Notes under the pieces: model-generated
Seen by the model: only the letters and a program-made list of their open reading frames with translations
What the model was told of the DNA's origin: nothing
Database searches by the model: none
Shown: positions 52,139 through 60,730 of the stretch, in pieces
Layout: every line of letters starts with the position of its first letter
Position numbering within the stretch: position 1 is the first letter of the stretch
Made by a program: the position numbers and the translations under genes
DNA from: Nocardioides sp. HDW12B
Lineage (GTDB): Bacteria > Actinomycetota > Actinomycetes > Propionibacteriales > Nocardioidaceae
Reading direction: 5' to 3'
NCBI RefSeq assembly: GCF_011299595.1
Contig: NZ_CP049867.1
Location: 1,364,001-1,428,000, forward strand
DNA length: 64,000 bases

Positions 52139-53871
52139 GTGGGCACGCTATCGCGTCGGAAGCCGGCGATCGGCTCTTCACGGTGCTTCTGCGCTGACAC
52201 GACCGGGCAGGTCCACTCGCCGTCGACGTGCACCAGGCGGACCCCGTCGCCCTCCAGCCACCGCAGCAGTCGCTCGGTCTCCTCGACGGTGGCGACCGGG
52301 GTCGGGCCACCGGCTCCGAGGACCGTCTCGCCGTCGCGGCGCAGGTCGAGCACCCAGGCGGCCGCGTCCGCACCAGGAGGGATGACTCCGGCCGCGGCCA
52401 GACGACCGGCCCGGACGACGTGGACCTCCCAGCGCCCTGCCTCCTTCCGAGCGGCCACGACCTCGGTGCACCGTGTCAGGGCAGTCAGTCGCTGGGCGCG
52501 CGCGGCGCCGGTGACGAAGCTCGTCATCCGGTCGCGCGCCGCCCCTGCGTCCTCGTAGCGCTCCTGCGCGGACAGGTCGGTGATGCGAGCGAGGTGGGCG
52601 TCGACGACAGGAGCGGGGCAGCCCGTGAGGGTGTCGCGGACGGAGCGGACGAGATCGGCGTACGTCGACGCGTCGACCGACTGGTCACACGGGGACAGGC
52701 ACCGTCCGAGCTCGGCCAGCGCACAGGCGGAGAGGCGGGGGAGACGGGGCATCCGGGTCGCGCACTGACGCAGCGGGAAGACGTGCTGCAGCGCGGCCAC
52801 TGCGCGCTCGGCGGCCTGCTTGTTGGCGAAGGGCCCGATGACCGGGCTGTCGTCCTCGACGCGGCGCACGATCGACAGCCGTGGCCACGCCTCCGCGGTG
52901 AGGCGGACCCAGTGGACCCGCTCGGGGAATCGCGACCGGCGGTTGAACTTCGGCTTGTGCTCGGCGATCAGCCGCAGCTCGCGCACCGCCGCTTCGAGCG
53001 CAGTCGCGCACTCGATGCCCTCCACGCGGCTGGCGAGCGTCACCATCTGTCCCATGCGTGAGCGGGTCTCCGACGCGGTGAAGTAGGAGCGCACCCGTTT
53101 CCGCAGGTCCTTGGAGGTGCCCACGTAGAGAACGCGCTCCTGCGAGTCGCGGAAGAGGTAGACGCCGGGGGAGTGGGGGAGGTGCTCGGCGAGGTGGCGC
53201 TTCTTGCGCTGGGCGGCAGTGACCCGGGACGTGTAGGTCTGCAGCTCCTCGAGCGTCTGCACCCCGAGGTTGCCGAGCCGGCCGATGAGCCCGTGCAGGA
53301 CGTCCACCGTGGCCCGGGCGTCGGACAGGGCCCGGTGGTTCGGGGTGACCGTCGCGTCGAACAGCTGCGCCAGGGACGACAGCTTGTGGTTGCGGACCTC
53401 GCCACGGTGGACGACGCGACGCGCCAGCACCGCGGTGTCGAGGACGTCGAAGCGCGGCCACGCGCGCTCCTGCTGCGCCGTGGCGTGCTTGAGGAAGCCG
53501 ATGTCGAAGGGGGCGTTGTGCGCCACCAGCACGCAGTCGCGCGCGAACGCCAGGAACTCCGGCAGCGCCACCTCGATGCGCGGCGCGGAGCACACCATCG
53601 CGTCGCTGATGCCGGTGAGCAGCGCGATGAAGGGCGGGATGGCCTGCTCCGGGTTCACCAGGGTCTGGAACTCGCCCAGCACCTCCCCGCCGCGCACCTT
53701 CACCGCCCCGATCTCGGTGATGCGTGACCCGCCGGCGGGAGACCCGCCGGTGGTCTCGAGGTCGACGACGCAGAACGTGAGGTCCCGCAGCGGTCGACCC
53801 AGCTCCTCGAACGACTGCTGCTCCGCCCAGCGCGACGAGCCGACGCGGTCGGTGGCGAGTCCTGCGGTCAT
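52135..53871 (-). CDS. DEDDh exonuclease - UvrC-like (GIY-YIG) fusion protein
   Basis: 578 residues. The N-terminal third is a DEDDh 3'-5' exonuclease like the DnaQ epsilon subunit: VVDLETTGG gives Asp37 and Glu39, and LVAHNAPFDIGFL and HRALSDARATVD follow. From about residue 225, SPGVYLFRDSQERVLYVGTSKDLRKRVRSYF is a GIY-YIG nuclease domain, then a UvrC-like region with KHKPKFN-type motif and CLSPCDQ. It lacks the UvrC C-terminal RNase H-like nuclease. This fusion is known in actinobacteria (Rv2191 as I recall); a DNA repair role is assumed. Confidence 0.9.
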   Translation of the reverse strand: MTAGLATDRVGSSRWAEQQSFEELGRPLRDLTFCVVDLETTGGSPAGGSRITEIGAVKVRGGEVLGEFQTLVNPEQAIPPFIALLTGISDAMVCSAPRIEVALPEFLAFARDCVLVAHNAPFDIGFLKHATAQQERAWPRFDVLDTAVLARRVVHRGEVRNHKLSSLAQLFDATVTPNHRALSDARATVDVLHGLIGRLGNLGVQTLEELQTYTSRVTAAQRKKRHLAEHLPHSPGVYLFRDSQERVLYVGTSKDLRKRVRSYFTASETRSRMGQMVTLASRVEGIECATALEAAVRELRLIAEHKPKFNRRSRFPERVHWVRLTAEAWPRLSIVRRVEDDSPVIGPFANKQAAERAVAALQHVFPLRQCATRMPRLPRLSACALAELGRCLSPCDQSVDASTYADLVRSVRDTLTGCPAPVVDAHLARITDLSAQERYEDAGAARDRMTSFVTGAARAQRLTALTRCTEVVAARKEAGRWEVHVVRAGRLAAAGVIPPGADAAAWVLDLRRDGETVLGAGGPTPVATVEETERLLRWLEGDGVRLVHVDGEWTCPVVSAQKHREEPIAGFRRDSVPT

Positions 53872-54040
53872 GGGAACGACGGTAGGTAAACGGCCCGACA
53901 CTTGCGCGCCGACGCGCGGTGAGCGGGGCGTTGGTCCCATCGTCGATGCGAGACCTGCGGCAGGGACTTCGGGCACTCGGGCGCTGATCTGTCGGGCCTC
54001 TCTGCCAGCCTCCAGGCACATCACCGACGTGGAGGTTGAC

Positions 54041-54292
54041 ATGGGACTTCGAATCGACTGCGACACCTGTCTGGTGCGCGGCCTGGCCTGCCACGACTGC
54101 GTGGTCACGGTGCTGCTCGGGCCGCCCCCGGAGACCGGTTTCGACGACGACGAGCAGCGCGCGCTGTCAGTGCTCGCCGACTCCGGGCTTGTGCCCAAGC
54201 TGCGCATGGTCGACGCCGTCGCCACCCACGTCGTCGACGACGAGCTCGACGACAACGGGGACGGCAATGTCGCCGACGTCGCCGGGTGGTGA
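54041..54292 (+). CDS. small conserved protein with two CxxC motifs
   Basis: 83 residues beginning MGLRIDCDTCLVRGLACHDC, two CxxC pairs 12 residues apart, suited to bind zinc or an Fe-S cluster. Then VVTVLLGPPPETGFDDDEQRALSVLADSGLVPKLRMV and an acidic C-terminus. A clear ribosome-binding site ggaggt lies four bases before the ATG. This type of gene commonly lies beside the NlpC/P60 gene in actinobacteria. Function unknown. Confidence 0.75.
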   Translation: MGLRIDCDTCLVRGLACHDCVVTVLLGPPPETGFDDDEQRALSVLADSGLVPKLRMVDAVATHVVDDELDDNGDGNVADVAGW

Positions 54293-54417
54293 GTCCGCCG
54301 GTGTGACGACGTCCACATCCCGCCGAGGCGCTGCCGGGTTGGGATCGAGCGGCCTCACCCCTTAGGGTGAGCGGCTGGTGTCTGTCGACTGCTGGGCCTC
54401 CGCCCGGCGCAGCCACC

Positions 54418-54547
54418 ACGTCGAGTCCGCGCCTGGCGCGGAGCCGGGGAACCATGTTCCTGGGGTGAATCGGAGCAGTTCGCGCCCGTCGCGGACCTTC
54501 GTAGGGTCTCTTTGCCGCCCGAATCCGTCAGCTAACCCGGTAGGCGC
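54418..54547 (+). promoter_or_regulatory. c-di-AMP riboswitch (ydaO-yuaA leader)
   Basis: The untranslated leader of the NlpC/P60 gene carries the conserved blocks of the ydaO class in order: gagccggggaacc, ggggtgaatc, tagggtctctttgccgcc, and ccgtcagctaacccggtagg. The last block is the strongest signature. In actinobacteria this class senses c-di-AMP and turns off cell wall hydrolase genes when it is high. The leader ends 21 bp before the GTG start, so control could act on a terminator or the ribosome-binding site. Confidence 0.88.
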
Positions 54548-54568
54548 AGGACAAAGGAGATCGCCGCC

Positions 54569-55522
54569 GTGACCGTCGGCCGCACACGCACGGCCGGAGC
54601 CCTCGTGCTCTCGGGCCTCACCGTCATCGCGACCATGGCGCCTGCCGTGGCCGCCCCCTACGACCAGGCGCGCGAGCGCGCCGCCGCCCTCGGAGCAGCT
54701 GCCCAGCGCCTGAGCACGGCGCAGGAGCGGGTCACGACCGACCTGCGCGCCAGCAACCGCCAGCTCGCACGCGTTCAGGACCAGCTGAAGGAAGCGCGCA
54801 CGACCGGGCGCGAGACCCGCAGCGAGATCGTCTCGGCCCTGCTGGACGACGCCGCCACCGGGAGCAACGAGCTCGCCCTGGACCTCTTCTCCGGCTCCGA
54901 GGACCTCGACATCGAGCTGGTCTCCGAGAAGGACACCGACATGGTCGCCACCCAGCGCCGTGCGGCGCGGGCCGTCGAGCGACTCGAGGAGCGTGAGCAG
55001 GAGCTGCAGATGCAGCTGCGACGCCTCGACGTCACGCGCGACCGGCAGCAGCCGAAGGTCGCCGCCGCGCAGCAGCGCGCGGACCAGGCTGCGCAGCTCG
55101 TGGAGCAGATCCGCGAGGAGCGCGCCAGCCGCGCCGCCGAGCGGGCGGAGCAGCAGGAGGCGGCGCAGGCCGCGACCGGTGCGTCCGCGGTCGTCTCCTA
55201 CGCCCTGGCCCAGGTCGGCGACCCCTACGTGTGGGGTGCCGCCGGACCGGACTCGTTCGACTGCTCGGGCTTCACCATGGCCGCCTGGGCCCAGGCCGGC
55301 GTCAGCCTGCCGCACAACTCCGGCGCCCAGATGGGGTCGGGCACCCCCGTGTCGACCGACTCCCTGGTGCCGGGCGACCTGGTGTTCTACTACAGCCCGG
55401 TCAGCCACGTCGGCATCTATGTTGGTAACGGACAGATCGTCCACGCCGGAAACCCGTCCATCGGTGTCACCACGGCGCCGTTGCACCAGATGCCACTCGT
55501 GGGAGCCGTTCGCCCTGGCTGA
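54569..55522 (+). CDS. NlpC/P60 family peptidoglycan endopeptidase, RipC-like
   Basis: 317 residues. Signal peptide to about residue 28 (TMAPAVAAPY). A long coiled-coil region at about 32-190, rich in Gln, Arg and Glu, is likely regulatory, as in FtsEX-controlled PcsB/RipC enzymes. The catalytic NlpC/P60 domain begins near 207, with Cys232 in DSFDCSGF, His in SPVSHVGIYVG and a third polar residue in IVHAGN. GTG start with aaaggag upstream. Regulated by the preceding riboswitch. The same gene is next to the exonuclease-UvrC gene in mycobacteria (Rv2190c as I recall). Confidence 0.94.
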   Translation: MTVGRTRTAGALVLSGLTVIATMAPAVAAPYDQARERAAALGAAAQRLSTAQERVTTDLRASNRQLARVQDQLKEARTTGRETRSEIVSALLDDAATGSNELALDLFSGSEDLDIELVSEKDTDMVATQRRAARAVERLEEREQELQMQLRRLDVTRDRQQPKVAAAQQRADQAAQLVEQIREERASRAAERAEQQEAAQAATGASAVVSYALAQVGDPYVWGAAGPDSFDCSGFTMAAWAQAGVSLPHNSGAQMGSGTPVSTDSLVPGDLVFYYSPVSHVGIYVGNGQIVHAGNPSIGVTTAPLHQMPLVGAVRPG

Positions 55523-55568
55523 CAACCACCACCCTGAGCACCGGGACGAGGACGTCCCGACCACCGCG

Positions 55569-56837
55569 ATGCGGTCGTCGGGGCGTCCTCGTGTCGTTGC
55601 CGGGCTGGCGCTGGCCGTCGTGCTTGTCCTCGCGCTTGTCCTGGGGGTGCGCTGGTGGGCGCCGGGGGAGCAGTCGGCGCGGCTCTCCGGGCCGCAGCGG
55701 TCAGCAGCGCCTGCGGACCCGGCGGACGACCGGGACGCTCGTGCCGCGGCCCTCGTCGAGACCCTCGAGGAGACGCTGCTCGCCGGTCGGCCCGCTCGGG
55801 CCGCGACGCTGGCGGGTGACGAGCCCCGCGCGGCACGCGAGCTGCGGGACCTCGTGGTCGCCGCCCGTCAGGTCGGCCTCGCCACGGTCGACCTGAGGTA
55901 CGTCGCCGCCACAGGCGCGACCCAGGACCAGGTCGACGACGGGGCCGACCGGTTCGGCGTCGACGTGGAGCTGACCTGGCAGGTCCGCGGCTTCGACGAC
56001 GTCCCCTCGTCGGTGGACGTGCCGGTGGTGCTGCGCGACGACGGGACCCGGACCTGGTTCGTCACGGCTCGCGAGAGGCCGGCCGACCGTGCGCCGATCT
56101 GGTTCAACGACGCCGTCGACGTACGGCGTCCGTCGCCCGACCTCCTGGTCGTCCGCTCCCGCAGCTCCACCACGCCCGTCGACCGGATCGCCCGCGAGGG
56201 GGTCCGGACCGTCCAGGACGCTCTCCCTCGCTGGGACGGTCGGGCGGTCGTCGAGGTGCCTGGGTCCGTCGCACGCTTCGCCCGCGCGACCGGTCTCGCC
56301 ACGTCGTCGGCTCGCGGGCTCGCCGCGGTCACGACGTCGAGCGCCGTGGTCGACCTGGAGGGCGGTCCGGAGCGCGTGGTGCTGAACGAGAGCGTCTACG
56401 GACCGCTGGGTGCCGTCGGGCAGAGCATCGTGATGAGCCACGAGCTGACCCACGTCGCCGTGGGGGCCGCGTCGTCGGCGATGCCGCTGTGGTTGTCCGA
56501 GGGGTACGCCGACTACGTCGCGTTGCGGCGCAGCGACATCTCGGTCGACGTGCTCGCCGCCCAGATCCGGGAGCTCGTGAGGAGGGAGGGTCCGCCACGG
56601 GCGCTCCCGGGCCCGGACGAGTTCGACGGCGCCAACCCCGACGTCGGGGCCTGGTACGAGTCGTCCTGGTTGGCGGCTCGCCTGATCGCCCAGCGGTACG
56701 GCGAGCAGGCCCTCGACGACTTCTACCAGCAGGCGGACCGTGACGGTGGCACCGACCGTGCGTTCCGCGAGCTCGGCACCTCGGAGCGCGCCTTCACGAA
56801 GGCGTGGAGCGCCGAGCTCGACACGCTGTCCCGATGA
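55569..56837 (+). CDS. membrane-anchored zinc metallopeptidase (gluzincin)
   Basis: 422 residues. One N-terminal transmembrane helix (about 10-30, VVAGLALAVVLVLALVLGVRWW), then an exported region. The zinc motif HELTH at residues 291-295 (His291, Glu292, His295) and the third ligand Glu in PLWLSEGYADYVAL, about 18 residues further, define a gluzincin with the EGxADY form. It lies 46 bp after the NlpC/P60 gene and overlaps the pimB-like gene by four bases. Its substrate is unknown. Confidence 0.85.
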   Translation: MRSSGRPRVVAGLALAVVLVLALVLGVRWWAPGEQSARLSGPQRSAAPADPADDRDARAAALVETLEETLLAGRPARAATLAGDEPRAARELRDLVVAARQVGLATVDLRYVAATGATQDQVDDGADRFGVDVELTWQVRGFDDVPSSVDVPVVLRDDGTRTWFVTARERPADRAPIWFNDAVDVRRPSPDLLVVRSRSSTTPVDRIAREGVRTVQDALPRWDGRAVVEVPGSVARFARATGLATSSARGLAAVTTSSAVVDLEGGPERVVLNESVYGPLGAVGQSIVMSHELTHVAVGAASSAMPLWLSEGYADYVALRRSDISVDVLAAQIRELVRREGPPRALPGPDEFDGANPDVGAWYESSWLAARLIAQRYGEQALDDFYQQADRDGGTDRAFRELGTSERAFTKAWSAELDTLSR

Positions 56838-57832
56838 CGGACCCCGTGAGGTCCGAGGGCCGCGTCCTCGTCGTCACGAACGACTTCCCGCCCCGCCTGG
56901 GTGGCATCGAGAGGGTGGTGCACCAGCTCTGCGAGGGCTTGCCGGCCGACCGCGTGGTCGTCCACACCTCGTCGACCCCCGGAGACCGGGCGTTCGACCG
57001 GGACCTCGCGTACCCGGTCGTGCGCGACCCCGCGCGGATGCTGCTGCCGACGCCGGCGGTCCGTCGGCGGGTCGTCGAGACCTTCGAGCGCCACGGGTGC
57101 GACCGGGTGGTCTTCGGGGCCAGCGCACCTCTCGGGCTGCTCGGCCCGGCACTACGCGACGCGGGAGCGAAGCACATCCAGGCCCTGACCCACGGCCACG
57201 AGGTCTGGTGGGCCGCTCTGCCCGGCACCCGACAGCTGCTCGGACGGATCGGCGACAGCACCGACGACCTCACCTACGTCAGCGAGTACTGCCGCGACCG
57301 CATCGCGCCCGCGCTGAGTCCCGCGGCTCGGGCGAGGTTCCGGCGTTACGTCATCGAGGTGGACCGCGAGCGCTTCCGTCCCGACTGTGGGGGAGCCGAG
57401 GTGCGCGCCGCCCTCGGCATCCCGGCCACGGCACCGGTGGTCGTGTGTGCGGGGCGCCTGGTGCGGCGGAAGGGCCAGGACACGCTGATCGCCGTGTGGC
57501 GCGAGGTCCTCGAGGTCGTCCCTGACGCCTGGCTGCTCATCGTCGGCGACGGGCCCGACCGGCGGCGGCTGCGCGCGATGGCCAGGGTGCTGGGCGTCGA
57601 CCAGCGCGTGGTGTTCACGGGCTCGGTGTCGTTCGATCAGATGCCGGCTCACCTCGACGCGGGTGACGTCTTCGCGATGCCGGCGCGATCCCGCTGGTTC
57701 GGACTCCAGGTGGAGGCCTTCGGCATCGTCAACCTCGAGGCGGTGGCCTCAGGCCTCCTGCTCGCGGGCGCCCGCAGCGGGGGCACCCCGGAGGCCGCGG
57801 CCCAGGTGCGGGTCGATCACGCGAGACCCTGA
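56834..57832 (+). CDS. pimB': PimB'-like GT4 mannosyltransferase, C-terminally shortened
   Basis: 332 residues. GT4 enzymes of this group add the second mannose to phosphatidylinositol mannoside. VTNDFPPRLGGIERVVHQL, ALTHGHEVWWAALPG, VVCAGRLVRRKGQDTLI and the donor-site E-x7-E in VEAFGIVNLEAVASG are present. Normal relatives have about 380 residues. This one stops soon after GGTPEA, losing about 50 residues including the last helices that cross back to the N-terminal domain. The stop is 11 bp from the first pilin gene. It could be a damaged gene or a functional short form. Confidence 0.82.
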   Translation: MTDPVRSEGRVLVVTNDFPPRLGGIERVVHQLCEGLPADRVVVHTSSTPGDRAFDRDLAYPVVRDPARMLLPTPAVRRRVVETFERHGCDRVVFGASAPLGLLGPALRDAGAKHIQALTHGHEVWWAALPGTRQLLGRIGDSTDDLTYVSEYCRDRIAPALSPAARARFRRYVIEVDRERFRPDCGGAEVRAALGIPATAPVVVCAGRLVRRKGQDTLIAVWREVLEVVPDAWLLIVGDGPDRRRLRAMARVLGVDQRVVFTGSVSFDQMPAHLDAGDVFAMPARSRWFGLQVEAFGIVNLEAVASGLLLAGARSGGTPEAAAQVRVDHARP

Positions 57833-57843
57833 CCGGGCTCGCG

Positions 57844-58026
57844 CTAGTTGCAGCTCGCGGTGGTCGAGGCCTGTCCCGTGATCTCGTCGCAGGACACCTG
57901 GAACAGACCGACGACCTGCTCGCCCAGCGCGAAGATGATGAGGGCGACGACGGCCGCGATGGCGACCACGAGAAGCCCGTACTCGGTGGCACTGGCTCCC
58001 CGCTCGTCGCGATCAGCGTGGCCCAT
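57844..58026 (-). CDS. Flp/Fap family type IVb pilin, first copy
   Basis: 60 residues: a short basic leader, GASATEYGLLVVAIAAVVALIIFALG as the hydrophobic helix with the Flp-type Glu and Tyr (EYG), and a C-terminal pair of cysteines (SCDEI, SCN). Ribosome-binding site gaaagg is seven bases before the ATG. It is separated from the second pilin gene by a strong terminator. It is the last gene of the locus and converges with the shortened mannosyltransferase gene. Confidence 0.9.
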   Translation of the reverse strand: MGHADRDERGASATEYGLLVVAIAAVVALIIFALGEQVVGLFQVSCDEITGQASTTASCN

Positions 58027-58072
58027 TCCATTACCTTTCACGTGTCGACGTGAGATCGGTGGAGAGAAACGC

Positions 58073-58101
58073 AAGGGGTGGGGCTGAAAGCCCCACCCCT
58101 T
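58073..58101 (-). terminator. perfect 13-bp hairpin between two pilin genes
   Basis: Arms aaggggtggggct and agccccacccctt with a gaa loop. On the - strand it follows the second pilin gene and is trailed by a T-rich gcgtttctctcc stretch. It is a strong terminator or attenuator that would limit read-through into the downstream pilin gene. Confidence 0.85.
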
Positions 58102-58118
58102 CGCGCCAGACGTGATGC

Positions 58119-58319
58119 TCAGGTGCAGGTGGAGCTGGTGCTCGCGCTGGCCTTGATGGTCGAGCAGGTGTCGGTGAAGACCTCCTTCACCACACCACCC
58201 AGCGCGAAGACGATGAGGACGACGAGGGCGGCGATGGCGGCGACGAGCAGGCCGTACTCCACGGCGGAGGCTCCGGTCTCCTCGTCACGGCGGAGGAGCC
58301 GCTGGATGTGCTCAAGCAT
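58119..58319 (-). CDS. Flp/Fap family type IVb pilin, second copy
   Basis: 66 residues: MLEHIQRLLRRDEETGASAVEYGLLVAAIAALVVLIVFALGG then VVKEVFTDTC and a C-terminal Cys. The motif G/ASAVEYG is the prepilin peptidase and assembly site of Flp pilins. A good ribosome-binding site (gggag) precedes the ATG. 175 bp upstream separate it from the response regulator gene and should hold its promoter. It is the upstream member of the pilin pair. Confidence 0.92.
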   Translation of the reverse strand: MLEHIQRLLRRDEETGASAVEYGLLVAAIAALVVLIVFALGGVVKEVFTDTCSTIKASASTSSTCT

Positions 58320-58494
58320 GATTTCTCCCAAATGATTCGTGGGGCGGGTTCGGGTAACCCCCACTCACAAGAAATAGTGCAGCACACCGCCGGTGTATTC
58401 ATCGGGGGAACGGGTAGCGTGCCTTCACCAAATGGCTGAACAGTCCGCCGTGGAGTAGTCCGTGTTGACTAGTCACCAGCGCACACGGGTCGGT

Positions 58495-59151
58495 TCAGTC
58501 GCGGGCGTCGGAGAGCAGACCGGCACGGATCGCCAGCATGATGGCCTGCGCCCGGTTGGCTGCACCGAGCTTCTCGTAGATCTTGGAGATGTGGGTCTTC
58601 GCGGTCGACTCGGACACGAAGAGCTCGCGCGCGATGGAGGCCACCCCGTGCCCCTCGGCCAGCAGGTGGAGCACCTGGGACTCGCGTCCCGACAGCTGAG
58701 GACCGGTCGGGGTGAGCTTGCGGCGCATGGCGTCGGCCAGGTCCGCAGCGGTGAAGGATCGGGGAGAGACGCTGGCGTGGCGTGCTGCCGCGATGACGTC
58801 GTCGGACGGCGAGTCCTTCGCGACGAAGGCGGACGCGCCTGCCTCGAGCGCCCCGAAGAGCTGCTCGTCGCCGGCGTACATGGTGAGAACGACCAGACCG
58901 ACCTCGGGCCGCTCGGACCGCAGCGCGCGGACCAGGTCGAGGCCTGTGCCGTCCGGCAGCCGCACGTCGGTCACCACGACCTGAGGGAGGTGGCGCCGCG
59001 CCAGCGACAGGCCCTCGCCGACGGACCCGGCCTCGGCCACCACGGTGAAGTCCTGTGCGCGCTCGAAGGCGCGCGCGAGGCCCTGCCGGATGAGCTCGTG
59101 GTCGTCGACGAGCAGGACCGAGAGCGAGTCGGTCTGCCTGGCTGTGGACAC
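58495..59151 (-). CDS. NarL/FixJ (LuxR) family response regulator
   Basis: 218 residues. Receiver domain with LLVDDHELIRQGL, phospho-acceptor Asp62 (VVTDVRLPDG) and VLTMYAG; LuxR helix-turn-helix at about 150-210 (QLSGRESQVLHLLAEGHGVASIARELFVSESTAKTHISKIY). The GTG at 59151 with ggaggcgac upstream is chosen over an ATG at 59178 that would overlap the kinase gene. It pairs with the upstream histidine kinase and lies next to the pilin genes, which it may control. Confidence 0.92.
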   Translation of the reverse strand: MSTARQTDSLSVLLVDDHELIRQGLARAFERAQDFTVVAEAGSVGEGLSLARRHLPQVVVTDVRLPDGTGLDLVRALRSERPEVGLVVLTMYAGDEQLFGALEAGASAFVAKDSPSDDVIAAARHASVSPRSFTAADLADAMRRKLTPTGPQLSGRESQVLHLLAEGHGVASIARELFVSESTAKTHISKIYEKLGAANRAQAIMLAIRAGLLSDARD

Positions 59152-59164
59152 GTCGCCTCCTGGG

Positions 59165-60730
59165 CTAGTCGTCGGCATCGCCGAGCGTCACCGCGACTGT
59201 AGTCCCGACCCGGACGTTCCCGGCGGTTCTCTGCCTGATCTGGAGCGTCGCGCCGATCCGGTGGGCCCGCTCCTTCATGATGCTGATGCCGTAGGAGTCC
59301 GCTCGCGGACGACCCAGCCCCCGGCCGTCGTCCTCGACCGTGATCTCGGCGAAGGGAGGGCGGACCCGGCAGTTCACCCACAGGTTGTGGGCCTCGGCGT
59401 GCTTGCGGGCGTTGGTCACCGCCTCCTGGGTGATGCGCAGCAGCTCGGTCTCGACCTCGCTGCGCAGCCGGTTGTGGCCTTCGTCGAGCGTGAGATGGAC
59501 GGTCAGGCCGGAGCGCGCGCCGACGGTGCGGACGTAGTCCGACAACGCCGACCCCAGGCCGGTCGAGGTGTTGACGTCGCTCCGCAGGTCGAAGATCGAC
59601 AGGCGGAGCTCGTTCACGACCCGGGTGATCTCCCCGCGCAGGGCGTGCAGCTTGGTCCGCTGGTGGTCACCGGCGGCGTTGGCGGCGAGGTCGTCGACGA
59701 GGTAGCCCAGGGACGCGATCTCCTGGGCGACACCGTCGTGGATCTCCCGGGCCAGCCGCTGACGTTCCTCGACGGTGGCCAGGGCACGCACCTCGTCGAA
59801 AGCGAGCGCGGTCTCCAGGCGCAGGGCCCGGTCCTCCAGCATGCCGAGTACCGTCTCGAGCAGACGCGTCGGCGCCGCTGAGCCGGCCTCGGCGATCACG
59901 ATGCCGATGAGACGGCCGTCGGAGATCACGGGCAGCACCAACCGGTGGCGGCGCTCGGCCAGGCCGCTGGGCTGGGGGCACTGCTGGGGTTCGAGCGTGT
60001 CGACGGCTGCGGCGACCAGCGCACCGTCGGGGGTCAGGGACTGTCGCGGGTCGCGTCCACGGTGCACCAGAGGAACCAGACCCTCGGCGTCGCCGTACAC
60101 GAACAACGACGAGCGTGAGCTCCCCAGCTCCTCCTCGCACGTCTGCAGGATCTCCGAGCCGATGTCGACCGGGTCGAGTCCGGACGACAGCCGGCGCGTG
60201 ACCTTCCGGAGCTGCGTCAGCAGTCGGCGCGCGGACTCGTACGACGCGTCGTCGCCCCGGCCGGGGTAGCCACGCAGGGCGTTGACCCAGGTGCCCATGA
60301 GCCCGGCGCCGATGCTGGCCGCCGCCCACGGTGCCGTGAGCTCGATGCCGAGCCGCGCGGTGGTGGCGGACGCACCCAGCGTCAGGACGAGCAGGAGCCC
60401 GAAGACCTGCCCCCCGGCGACGGTGACGACCGCGCGGGCCCCCGCGGCGACGCCGGCGAGCAGGGGAGGGGCGATGAGGTAGGGCATGAGGATGGCGCCC
60501 TCAGGGAGGCTGAAGCCGATGATGAGGCCGGCGAGGACACCCTCGAGCAGGGCCACCCACCGGTCCTGGCCGACCAACAGGTGGTCGGCGACCGTGGCCA
60601 GGGCGGCGACCACCGCCAGGAAGACCAGGGCCTGGAACACACGAGGTTCGACGAAGATCAGCGCCAGGCCCAGGACGGTGGCGACGAAGAAGGCGCGTGC
60701 CGCCAGTGAGAGACGGACCGCGCCGGTCAC
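59165..60730 (-). CDS. NarL-type sensor histidine kinase
   Basis: 521 residues. Four to six hydrophobic helices in the first 130 residues, a GAF-like region at about 160-310, then the HisKA_3 dimerisation domain with phospho-acceptor His331 (LAREIHDGVAQEIASLGYLVDDL) and a C-terminal HATPase_c domain with ITQEAVTNARKHA and VEDDGRGLG. The GTG start overlaps the stop of the tadC gene, so the sensor is translationally coupled to the pilus machinery. It phosphorylates the adjacent response regulator. Confidence 0.92.
   Translation of the reverse strand: MTGAVRLSLAARAFFVATVLGLALIFVEPRVFQALVFLAVVAALATVADHLLVGQDRWVALLEGVLAGLIIGFSLPEGAILMPYLIAPPLLAGVAAGARAVVTVAGGQVFGLLLVLTLGASATTARLGIELTAPWAAASIGAGLMGTWVNALRGYPGRGDDASYESARRLLTQLRKVTRRLSSGLDPVDIGSEILQTCEEELGSSRSSLFVYGDAEGLVPLVHRGRDPRQSLTPDGALVAAAVDTLEPQQCPQPSGLAERRHRLVLPVISDGRLIGIVIAEAGSAAPTRLLETVLGMLEDRALRLETALAFDEVRALATVEERQRLAREIHDGVAQEIASLGYLVDDLAANAAGDHQRTKLHALRGEITRVVNELRLSIFDLRSDVNTSTGLGSALSDYVRTVGARSGLTVHLTLDEGHNRLRSEVETELLRITQEAVTNARKHAEAHNLWVNCRVRPPFAEITVEDDGRGLGRPRADSYGISIMKERAHRIGATLQIRQRTAGNVRVGTTVAVTLGDADD

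Noticed and set aside
53270-54040. Extension of the small CxxC protein upstream to 53270
   Set aside because: The upstream part is antisense to the exonuclease-UvrC gene; the ATG at 54041 has a ggaggt ribosome-binding site.
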